A stretch of 11,868 nucleotides of DNA from CAZESH01 sp964514665 (GTDB taxonomy: Bacteria; Bacillota; Bacilli; Paenibacillales; KCTC-25726). Within the stretch, counting starts at the first letter, position 1, and every line of letters begins with the position of its first letter. This document shows, piece by piece, positions 6,525 through 11,868 of this stretch. The position numbers were made by a program, and so were the translations under genes. The DNA lies in NCBI GenBank assembly GCA_964514665.1, contig CAZESH010000115.1:1-11868 (forward strand), read 5' to 3'. Below the pieces are notes generated by a model. That model made no database searches. It saw nothing but the letters and a program-made list of their open reading frames with translations, and had not been told where the DNA came from.

Positions 6525-7157
6525 ATGCTCACAATGAATGAATTTGCGCCGTCAGATGCCTTCGAACGAATGAAATCCGATGATCATGTTGTTTTCGCTG
6601 ATTTGAGGCCCGAATCGGAGTATAACGGTGCATGTGCGATCGGGGCCATTAATGTGCCGTATCAGGAAGAAGGATTTTCACAAGCCGTAAAAAAAGTAAT
6701 TTCTCAAAACAGGTCAATCATCCTGATCTCCAATAATCTCATACCGGTTGAAAAGGCAGCAGAGATGATGACGGATTCGGGATATCGTGTTTTTGGATTT
6801 CTAAGTTGGAACAAATGGAAAGAGGAACAATTTCCAATAACTTCTCTTTCCGACATTACCGTTCAACATTTGAATGAACAATTTCAGCAAGGCGAGAAAA
6901 CCGTATTAATAGATGTACGCACCCCCGAGGAGTGGGAAAAGGGACATATCCCGAACGCGCGGAATATCCCTCTGCTTGAACTGGAGAAACACTTGCATGC
7001 ATTCAAGCCTGACCAGGAAATCGTTACGATTTGCGGCATTGGCGGAGGAAGAAGCGCTGCCGCGTATTCCATTTTAAAAAGACACGGATTTCAAAACGCC
7101 AAATTGTTAAAAGGCGGCCTGCAAGTCTGGAAAAATGAAAACCTGCCGGTGGAATAA
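6525..7157 (+). CDS. Tandem rhodanese protein with inactive first domain
   Basis: A 210-residue protein of two rhodanese-like domains. Domain 1 (about 8-100) keeps the fold marks VVFADLRPESEYNGACAIGAINVPY but has I-I-L-I-S-N-N-L-I-P-V where the catalytic Cys loop should be, so it cannot carry persulfide there; its only cysteine, C37, is elsewhere. Domain 2 (about 110-207) is complete: LIDVRTPEEWEKGHIPNARN and the active loop C170-G-I-G-G-G-R176. It should pass sulfane sulfur between thiosulfate or persulfides and thiols in the cytoplasm. The start ATG is 2 bases after the MFS stop, showing translational coupling; AAAGAGGGATAA before it holds a modest ribosome binding site. Compared with CstB-type fusions, the rhodanese and dioxygenase activities here are separate polypeptides. 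Confidence 0.9.
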   Translation: MLTMNEFAPSDAFERMKSDDHVVFADLRPESEYNGACAIGAINVPYQEEGFSQAVKKVISQNRSIILISNNLIPVEKAAEMMTDSGYRVFGFLSWNKWKEEQFPITSLSDITVQHLNEQFQQGEKTVLIDVRTPEEWEKGHIPNARNIPLLELEKHLHAFKPDQEIVTICGIGGGRSAAAYSILKRHGFQNAKLLKGGLQVWKNENLPVE

Positions 7158-7170
7158 GGAGAGTGGGGGA

Positions 7171-7857
7171 ATGGTGTTATTCGATCAGGAAGCTTCCACT
7201 TATGATGACTGGTGTAAAACCCCACTGGGTTCATTTGTCGATCATGTGGAAAAAGAATGGATGGCTAAAAGCTCCAAGCCGCTGGCAGGAGAAAAAGCAT
7301 TGGACCTGGGATGCGGGACGGGAATTTACGCCATATGGCTGAAAAAACAGGGACTTGACGTTACCGGAATCGATCTTTCCTCGGCCATGCTGGCTAAAGC
7401 AAAGGAAAAAGCACAGCGGGAAGATCTTGCCGTTCATTGGATTCAAGGAGATATTATCCAACTTCCTTTTGACCATGAAACGTTCGATCTTGTGATATGC
7501 AATATTGTTTTGGAATTTGTGGGGAATCCTGAGAAAGTCGTGGCGGAAGCGATGCGGGTGTTAAAAAAAGGCGGACGTTTGATTGTCGGGTTGATCAACA
7601 AAGAAAGTTACTGGGGTAGAACGTATGCGCAAAAGGGTCGAAATGTTCCTGATAGTGTCTTTGCAAATGCCCGGTTTTATTCGGAAGCGGACATCAGAGC
7701 TTGGGAAACCAATCATCTTGTCTCTTTGGATTATGGATTATATATCACACCCGAAAATTTCGAAAACGAAAATCAAGCGTTTGAATTGGAAAATCGGCTT
7801 TCCCTAACCGCAGTAAAAGATCAAGCCGGATTTATCGTTGCCAGATGGAATAAATAG
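7171..7857 (+). CDS. Class I SAM-dependent methyltransferase
   Basis: A 228-residue cytoplasmic methyltransferase of the UbiE-like (Methyltransf_11/25) type. Motif I is A-L-D-L-G-C-G-T-G-I-Y-A at about 46-57, the acidic end of strand 2 is VTGIDLSSAML, motif II/III are IQGDIIQLPFDHETFDLVICNIVLEF, and VLKKGGRLIVGLINKESYW follows. The frame is open back to an ATG at 7135 inside the preceding gene, but the ATG at 7171 is chosen because AAGGAG at 7156-7161 stands 9 bases before it, overlapping the rhodanese stop. It is the last gene of the operon. It lacks the cysteine set expected of arsenite methyltransferase ArsM. The context suggests S-methylation of sulfide or a thiol, but the acceptor is unknown. 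A 116-base stretch follows in which I see no convincing terminator. Confidence 0.88.
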   Translation: MVLFDQEASTYDDWCKTPLGSFVDHVEKEWMAKSSKPLAGEKALDLGCGTGIYAIWLKKQGLDVTGIDLSSAMLAKAKEKAQREDLAVHWIQGDIIQLPFDHETFDLVICNIVLEFVGNPEKVVAEAMRVLKKGGRLIVGLINKESYWGRTYAQKGRNVPDSVFANARFYSEADIRAWETNHLVSLDYGLYITPENFENENQAFELENRLSLTAVKDQAGFIVARWNK

Positions 7858-7901
7858 GCTAAAGGGAACCCGGATGCGCCGCGCCGGAACCAGAATGCCG
7901 G

Positions 7902-7976
7902 TTAATCGATGACGCGAACAATCCGCGATGGTCCTATGACTTGGCCGGATGCATTCAAAGCCTTTACTTGAAATTA
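7902..7976 (-). other. Detached C-terminal codons of the sulfotransferase-like gene after an in-frame TAA
   Basis: Reading the minus strand on past the TAA at 7974-7976 in the same frame gives 23 codons, F-Q-V-K-A-L-N-A-S-G-Q-V-I-G-P-S-R-I-V-R-V-I-D, then TAA at 7902-7904. This is the strand-and-turn end expected of the family's C-terminal domain (typical pattern Y-x-x-V-x-A-L-D-A-S-G-x-V-L-G-x-S). Replacing the TAA by a Tyr codon (TAT or TAC) restores a continuous 506-residue protein. Confidence 0.75.
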
Positions 7977-9422
7977 GGGGCCAACTGAATTCACTTTAAT
8001 CTTTGTTTCGAATCCAATGCGAGGGCTTCTTCTTACCTTTGACAATTTCTTGCGGGTGGAACCGGCAAGCACCTGCCAAGCTACAGTTTCAGTCGAACCG
8101 TTCCATGAGGCATAAACCCTTGTCACGCCATCGCGCAATCGAATTGCAGCAATACTGGGGGGATAATAAGGCAAACCTACCCATTTATTCTTAAAAGCCC
8201 TATAAGAAATATTGTGACCGGGAAACTGCATATCGTATAAAAAATTCAAGGAAGGATTTTTTGGGGTATTGCCTGCAGGCCTATATTCAGAAACATAGGG
8301 GGATTGACCCCAGCCGAAGAATGGATTGCCATTCGATAGTTTTTGAAGATTTCCTTGAGTAGGAACAATCAGCAATGGATCATGGTAATAGGTCCGAACT
8401 GCCGTTGCAGTCATTTTTTTGAAATTCAGTTTAAGGATTAAACCATGTGCCGGTCGTGGAGACGAAGAGCCTGAAGAAGCGCAACAATCATTGTCAAACA
8501 AACTGATCCTGTTTCCGGTTCTATGGCGCGCATCATGCTGCCATGAAAATTTGGCATTGGGTCCAATAGCAAAATCACTTTTCTTTCCGCCAAGCTGCCA
8601 AATGATTTTCCCCGTTTTTTTATCAATATTATAAATGGCCCACATGTTCCGCATGCTGACCAGCAGTGTGTTGTTGGGCCCTTCTTGAACTGAATTCACA
8701 TGGAAACAGTCCCAAATATTGTTTGTGCTTTTTGCAGATGACGCAGGGACCTTCGAGTCGGCTGGGTTAACATGGGCAAGCACATTCCAAAAGAATAGGA
8801 GCTTGCCTGTGAAAAGATCGACTTCCTGAATGGAATAATTATTGATATATCCTTTTTTGGGACCTCCATATTTTGTTAGATTTGCAGGCACTTGTTTTAC
8901 GCCAATAAACGAGGCGGTATTCAGTTTTGTAATCGTAAACTCATGAAGATCCGAAGTAAAACCCTTTTTGGCGGTGAGTCTCTTTATCACTTTATAATTT
9001 TGATTGATAATTTGAAAAAAAGCCCCCGGCTCAGGAACCCCTGGTGGAAGATTGGGTTTTGCAGACTGAGTACCAGATATCGTTCCTTGCCACATGGTAA
9101 GAACCGGTCGACCTTTGAGGGATTGTACTCTAAAATCGGTATTTTGTTTATATCTGCTGTCAAGCGGTCGAAACCAGACAGGATTCCCTGCTTGATCCAT
9201 GATCAATGATCCAGTTTGACCAATCAGCTTTTCCCCGAAACCCGTATATGGCGAAACGAATATTAAGCCGGAAGCCGTTCCCGGTTTATTCACGTTTATC
9301 TTAACCTTCATGGGATGCAAGGAGGGAGCAGAAACAAATTTCCACGCTTGGTTTCCATTATTTTTTGTGAATTTTCGGGATGGCGCCTTTATCGTTAAAT
9401 TTCCTTCACGTCGCATTCTCAC
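7974..9422 (-). CDS. Aryl-sulfate sulfotransferase-like protein, C-terminus cut by a stop codon
   Basis: A 482-residue beta-propeller protein of the arylsulfotransferase (ASST, Arylsulfotransferase_2) family, which transfers sulfate between phenolic donors and acceptors. Family blocks are visible: GSLIMDQAGNPVWFRPL, D-L-H160-E-F-T-I, D-C-F-H241-V-N-S-V-Q-E, N-M-W-A-I-Y-N-I-D-K-K-T-G-K-I-I-W-Q-L-G-G-K, F-S-W-Q-H296-D-A-R and RVYASWNGSTETVAWQVLAG. H160, H241 and H296 are the likely active-site histidines (inference from the three histidines of E. coli-type ASST). The GTG start at 9422 is chosen because AGGAGG lies 8 bases upstream (9431-9436). No signal peptide is present, and an in-frame TGA upstream excludes a longer N-terminus, although many members are exported. 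The frame ends at TAA 7974-7976 although homologous sequence continues. It is divergent from the MarR gene. Confidence 0.8.
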   Translation of the reverse strand: MRMRREGNLTIKAPSRKFTKNNGNQAWKFVSAPSLHPMKVKINVNKPGTASGLIFVSPYTGFGEKLIGQTGSLIMDQAGNPVWFRPLDSRYKQNTDFRVQSLKGRPVLTMWQGTISGTQSAKPNLPPGVPEPGAFFQIINQNYKVIKRLTAKKGFTSDLHEFTITKLNTASFIGVKQVPANLTKYGGPKKGYINNYSIQEVDLFTGKLLFFWNVLAHVNPADSKVPASSAKSTNNIWDCFHVNSVQEGPNNTLLVSMRNMWAIYNIDKKTGKIIWQLGGKKSDFAIGPNAKFSWQHDARHRTGNRISLFDNDCCASSGSSSPRPAHGLILKLNFKKMTATAVRTYYHDPLLIVPTQGNLQKLSNGNPFFGWGQSPYVSEYRPAGNTPKNPSLNFLYDMQFPGHNISYRAFKNKWVGLPYYPPSIAAIRLRDGVTRVYASWNGSTETVAWQVLAGSTRKKLSKVRRSPRIGFETKIKVNSVGP

Positions 9423-9466
9423 ATCAGCATCCTCCTGATAAATGGGTCTTTGCAGTTTATGTCAGG

Positions 9467-9484
9467 CAGAACGATTTGGTTCTG
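9467..9484. promoter_or_regulatory. Inverted repeat in the leader of the sulfotransferase gene
   Basis: CAGAAC at 9467-9472 and GTTCTG at 9479-9484 form a perfect 6-bp inverted repeat with a 6-base spacer, 45-62 bases upstream of the GTG start on the minus strand. It could be an operator or a leader hairpin; no clear promoter hexamers were found around it. Confidence 0.3.
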
Positions 9485-9527
9485 ATTATGACACTCAGGA
9501 CTAATACCAAGGTCGACTTTCAAACTG

Positions 9528-9556
9528 TTGCATTATACAATTAATGTATAATACAA
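9528..9556 (+). promoter_or_regulatory. MarR-type palindromic operator over the promoter
   Basis: A 29-bp palindrome with 12-bp arms and a single mismatch: TTGCATTATACA (9528-9539) and TGTATAATACAA (9545-9556) around ATTAA. The inner 8 bp of each arm are perfectly matched. Its size and A/T-rich form fit a MarR-family dimer site. It overlaps the likely core promoter (TTGCAT at 9529-9534, 17 bases, TACAAT at 9552-9557), so binding should repress the marR gene, and it may also affect the divergent sulfotransferase gene. Confidence 0.7.
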
Positions 9557-9577
9557 TTATATAAAGGAGGGGATTCT

Positions 9578-10024
9578 TTGAACGAACCACAGCTTGTTGA
9601 TTTCAGAAAATCGATTCACGATTTCATCCGGCTCTTCGGACTGCTTCACAAATCGAGAACTCCATGCGGCGCGGATTACTCCGTCTCACAAGTGCTTGCC
9701 ATGCAAGAACTTAATTCGAGCAGACAAACTTTGATTGAACTTGCCGATAAACTCAATCTCGACAGAAGTACGGTCAGCAGGCTCATAGAGCAGTTGGTTA
9801 AAAGCGGTCTGGTCCATCGGGAGCAAAATATTCACAATCGCAGGGAGGTTATTCTGTCACTCACTCCAAAAGGGGAAGACGTAGTAAATGTATTAACTCG
9901 GCAATCCATTCGCTTTATTGAACAGTTCCTGCAATACATACCGGATTCCGAACACCCGCAATTGATCAGCAGTTTTCAGCATTTGGTTTCAGCACTGTCC
10001 AAATATCGAATGCATTCATCTTGA
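9578..10024 (+). CDS. MarR-family transcriptional regulator
   Basis: A 148-residue winged-helix repressor of normal MarR length. The DNA-binding part runs from about residue 36 to 105: TLIELADKLNLDRSTVSRLI contains the helix-turn-helix, EQLVKSGLVHREQN leads into the wing, and NRREVILSLTPKGE is the MarR signature with the conserved Arg on the wing. Flanking helices form the dimer interface. There is one cysteine, C30 (TPCGADYS), so a simple thiol switch is possible but not shown. The start is TTG, supported by AAAGGAGG at 9564-9571, 6-7 bases upstream. A palindromic operator overlaps its promoter, indicating autoregulation. The Met/His-rich gene follows after 20 bases and is probably co-transcribed, which suggests metal or envelope stress as the signal. 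Confidence 0.9.
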   Translation: MNEPQLVDFRKSIHDFIRLFGLLHKSRTPCGADYSVSQVLAMQELNSSRQTLIELADKLNLDRSTVSRLIEQLVKSGLVHREQNIHNRREVILSLTPKGEDVVNVLTRQSIRFIEQFLQYIPDSEHPQLISSFQHLVSALSKYRMHSS

Positions 10025-10044
10025 TTATAAATTGGAGGAAAAAC

Positions 10045-10683
10045 ATGAAAACATCCAGCAAACTTATCTTTGGCTTCGCCATTCTGATTGTCGGTATTCT
10101 GGTTGGATTATTCAGCATGCACCTATGGGCAAACGCAGAGGTTTCAAACCTCATGAATCATGAGGCACTCCATCAAAACATGCAAACCGCCGAGCATAGC
10201 ATGCAAATGAACGATAATTCTTCATCCGATACTGTTCCTTCCATGCCTGGACAAGAAGCGTTCGGAACGATTCAAAAAATTATGAACATTTTGGATCACG
10301 ATCCAAACACGGACTGGAGCAAGGTCAATATTCCCGCACTCAGGCAGCATTTGATTGACATGAACGAATTGACAATGAACTCCAAAGTGGAATCGAAAAC
10401 CATTCCCGGCGGATTGGATCTGATCGTAACGGGAGAAGGGCGAACGTTGGAAGCCATTCAACGGATGGTTCCCACTCATGTGAATATGACCTTGAGCAAG
10501 CTTGACAAATGGCACGTTACATACAAAAAGCTTGAAAATGGAATTGAACTCACAGCAACAGCGAAAGATCCTAAGGAAATCGATCACATCAGAGCTTTGG
10601 GCTTCATCGGATTAATGGCTACAGGTGCTGATCACCCTCGTCACCATTTGATGATGGCCAAGGGTGAAATGCATATGAATTAA
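10045..10683 (+). CDS. Exported Met/His-rich protein of unknown function
   Basis: A 212-residue protein starting K-T-S-S-K followed by a hydrophobic stretch at about 7-28 and W-A-N-A-E, so it is either a signal peptide cleaved after A-N-A or an N-terminal anchor; the rest is outside the membrane. Residues 35-68 are rich in Met and His (N-L-M-N-H, H-Q-N-M, H-S-M-Q-M), as is the C-terminus (H-P-R-H-H-L-M-M, G-E-M-H-M-N), typical of copper-binding segments. The middle has a conserved-looking core, TDWSKVNIPALRQHLIDMNE and IVTGEGRTLEAIQRMVPTH, that I recall from unnamed proteins near copper-resistance genes. The ATG at 10045 is preferred over a TTG at 10021 because TTGGAGGA lies 7 bases before it. 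It lies between a MarR gene and a multicopper oxidase. A role in extracytoplasmic copper handling is inferred. Confidence 0.75.
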   Translation: MKTSSKLIFGFAILIVGILVGLFSMHLWANAEVSNLMNHEALHQNMQTAEHSMQMNDNSSSDTVPSMPGQEAFGTIQKIMNILDHDPNTDWSKVNIPALRQHLIDMNELTMNSKVESKTIPGGLDLIVTGEGRTLEAIQRMVPTHVNMTLSKLDKWHVTYKKLENGIELTATAKDPKEIDHIRALGFIGLMATGADHPRHHLMMAKGEMHMN

Positions 10684-10696
10684 GTATCAAAATCAA

Positions 10697-10729
10697 CTTC
10701 ATCATTTCTTCACAAATTTCAGCTATACT
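10697..10729 (+). promoter_or_regulatory. Promoter with tandem 11-bp repeats before the small membrane protein gene
   Basis: The -10 is TATACT at 10724-10729. CACAA at 10711-10715 stands exactly 8 bases before the -10, and a related CATCA lies 11 bases further up (10700-10704). There is no TTGACA-like -35. The same arrangement occurs before the multicopper oxidase gene, suggesting an activator of the OmpR type. Confidence 0.5.
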
Positions 10730-10785
10730 GAAGCCGAAATCAAAAGAGAGAAGAGCGATTACCATGATGGGCGGCGGTTTTTGGC

Positions 10786-10887
10786 ATGATGGGCGGCTTC
10801 GGTTTCGGATGGCTGGTCAATATTGTCATACTTGGAGCGGTTGTTTATATTGCGGTCAAGTTAGCGATGAAAAATAAGGATAAATGA
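10786..10887 (+). CDS. Small one-helix Gly/Met-rich membrane protein (33 residues)
   Basis: Reads M-M-G-G-F-G-F-G-W-L, then a hydrophobic helix VNIVILGAVVYIAVKLAM and a basic end K-N-K-D-K. Very short proteins of this make-up are common near copper and envelope-stress genes; no function is known to me. An earlier ATG-ATG-GGC-GGC at 10764 encodes a near copy of the N-terminus (MMGGGFW) in another frame, and the repeated 13-mer CATGATGGGCGGC links the two. Either translation starts at 10786 behind a poor ribosome binding site, or an original start at 10764 has been put out of frame by a loss of two bases after the Trp codon. It has its own putative promoter. Confidence 0.6.
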   Translation: MMGGFGFGWLVNIVILGAVVYIAVKLAMKNKDK

Positions 10888-10930
10888 AGATGGAACCAGA
10901 TTTGAAAAATATGTAAACGTCGAATTCCTA

Positions 10931-10960
10931 CACAACTTCTCCACAATCTCCTTCTATAAT
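10931..10960 (+). promoter_or_regulatory. Promoter with tandem CACAA repeats before the multicopper oxidase gene
   Basis: CACAA occurs at 10931-10935 and 10942-10946, an exact 11-base period, and TATAAT at 10955-10960 is the -10, 8 bases after the second copy. No -35 hexamer is seen. Spacing and sequence (TTCTnCACAA, 8 bases, TATAnT) match the promoter at 10697-10729, so both are probably bound by one activator. Confidence 0.55.
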
Positions 10961-10996
10961 CGATCTTGTTCGCAACATATTCTAGGAGGAGAGAGA

Positions 10997-11847
10997 ATGA
11001 GAAGAGGAATCATGCTGCTGTCATTATTTGTGCTTGTTGCTGCCTTGACAGGGGGTTGGGCAACATGGGATTATAACCGGACGGCTTTGGCAAGCGCGCA
11101 GATGAAAGTTGTCACTCCCGACATACCGCAAGCCCAATACGAAACGGTCGATGGCGTTAAAGTGTTCAAACTGACGGCGGAACCGGTCAAACAGGAAGTT
11201 TCCAAGGGCGTGTTTATGAACGCTTGGGGATATGACGGGAGCACTCCCGGCCCCACCATTGTTGTCCGGCAGGGAGATCGGATAAAAGTGGAAGTCACAA
11301 ACCGGCTGCCGGAACCGACCAGCATTCATTGGCACGGTTTGATTGTGCCGAACGAAATGGACGGCGTTCCCGGTGCAGAGCCAGGTAAAGCAGTCCAACC
11401 GGGGGAAAGTTACACTTATGAATTTACGGTGAAACAATCCGGCACCTTTATGTATCATTCACATGTGGAACCCGCCAAACAGGAAATGATGGGTTTGAGC
11501 GGAATGTTCATTTCTCTTCCCTCCAAGCCGGAACCTCAGAAAGCTCAAAAAGTGGACCGTGATTACGGCATTCTATTGCAGGAGTGGTCGCTTCAGGATC
11601 CGGCAGACGGCAACGAAGGCGCGAAACAAATGAAGATGGACAGCATGAACGGTATGGAAGGGTACATGGAAGGGCAGGTTCCTCAAGGAACGTATGATGT
11701 CAATCCGGAATCGATGAGCTGGAATGTATTCACATTCAACGGCAAACAATTTCCCGCCACATCCCCGATGGAAGTCAAACAGGGGGACAGGGTGCGCATC
11801 CGGATCGGCAATATCAGCATGCAGAATCACCCGCTTCATCTGCACCT
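10997..11847 (+). CDS. Multicopper oxidase (3' end missing)
   Basis: The first 283 or so residues of an exported copper-dependent oxidase that couples oxidation of Cu(I), Fe(II) or phenols to reduction of O2 to water. An N-terminal hydrophobic segment (about 4-22) followed by L-A-S-A gives a signal peptide or anchor. Domain 1 holds the first two copper motifs, H111-W-H113-G and H154-S-H156. A Met-rich stretch K-Q-M-K-M-D-S-M-N-G-M-E-G-Y-M-E-G (210-226) resembles the copper-loading loops of CueO-like enzymes. The third motif starts N-H278-P-L-H281-L-H283 and is then cut off where family members continue G-H. AGGAGG at 10984-10989 supports the ATG. The last real codon is near 11845; what follows is adapter-like sequence. 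The missing part should contain the HCH/type 1 Cys ligand region. The Met/His-rich protein gene upstream supports a copper role. Confidence 0.9.
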
Positions 11848-11868
11848 GACACTTATACACATCTCCGA
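11846..11868 (+). other. Nextera transposase adapter left at the contig end (artefact)
   Basis: CTTATACACATCTCCGA at 11852-11868 is identical to the inner part of the Illumina Nextera read-2 adapter (mosaic end plus CCGA). The six bases before it, CTGACA, differ from the adapter CTGTCT at two positions. It replaces the G-H expected after H-P-L-H-L-H in the multicopper oxidase, which confirms that it is not genomic. Confidence 0.9.

Noticed and set aside
7863..7987. Protein-like plus-strand frame ending L-G-A-N after the methyltransferase gene
   Set aside because: The same DNA read on the minus strand continues the sulfotransferase-like C-terminus in frame, which explains its coding look; no start or ribosome binding site on the plus strand.
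11024..11458. Open frames of 144 and 84 codons antisense to the multicopper oxidase gene
   Set aside because: The plus strand has a clear signal peptide and copper motifs; the antisense frames show no recognisable features.
1..11868. CRISPR arrays, tRNA or rRNA genes, complete insertion sequences
   Set aside because: No regularly spaced repeats, tRNA-like cloverleaf or rRNA signatures, or transposase motifs were found by reading the window.

Overview
The window looks like a draft contig from a Bacillota (Bacilli) genome. It has AGGAGG-type ribosome binding sites, TTG and GTG starts beside ATG, a YebC of the YeeI type, an RbsC-type permease and a YdaE-like lyxose isomerase. A Paenibacillaceae or Alicyclobacillaceae-like host is my guess; there is no rRNA or other marker to settle it. 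The last 17 bases match an Illumina Nextera adapter exactly, so the right edge is an assembly end and not biology.

Layout: (1) 1-1870 is the tail of a sugar-uptake and sugar-conversion operon: ABC permease (cut by the window edge), D-lyxose isomerase, and a FucU/RbsD-type sugar mutarotase gene broken by two lesions, closed by a hairpin terminator at 1914-1961. (2) 2082-2801 is a monocistronic yebC-family gene with its own promoter. (3) 2802-3210 is decayed sequence with a probable C-terminal scrap of an FMN-binding glutamate synthase-like gene. (4) 3211-7857 is the most interesting part. A CopZ-N-type zinc/[2Fe-2S] protein is divergent from a five-gene operon: ArsR-rhodanese fusion regulator, ETHE1-like persulfide dioxygenase, MFS transporter, tandem rhodanese with a dead first domain, and a class I SAM methyltransferase. 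A perfect 24-bp palindrome sits in front of the regulator. (5) 7902-9422 (minus) is an aryl-sulfate sulfotransferase-like gene whose last 23 codons lie beyond an in-frame TAA. (6) 9578-11868 is a MarR regulator with a 29-bp palindromic operator, a secreted or anchored Met/His-rich protein, a tiny membrane protein and the start of a multicopper oxidase, which looks like an extracytoplasmic copper-handling module.

How the genes could work together (inference): the regulator senses reactive sulfur through its rhodanese cysteine. Sulfurtransferases move sulfane sulfur to a low-molecular-weight thiol, and the dioxygenase oxidises the persulfide to sulfite. The MFS protein then exports a product (sulfite or another sulfur oxyanion), taking the place of the TauE-type exporter of cst-like operons. 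The methyltransferase is an unusual addition that might cap sulfide or thiols. The neighbouring copper-type genes fit a habitat rich in sulfide and metals.

Several genes carry frameshifts or stops (fucU, sulfotransferase, small membrane protein, glutamate synthase scrap). Because the contig also carries an untrimmed adapter, sequencing error must be excluded before these are called true pseudogenes.
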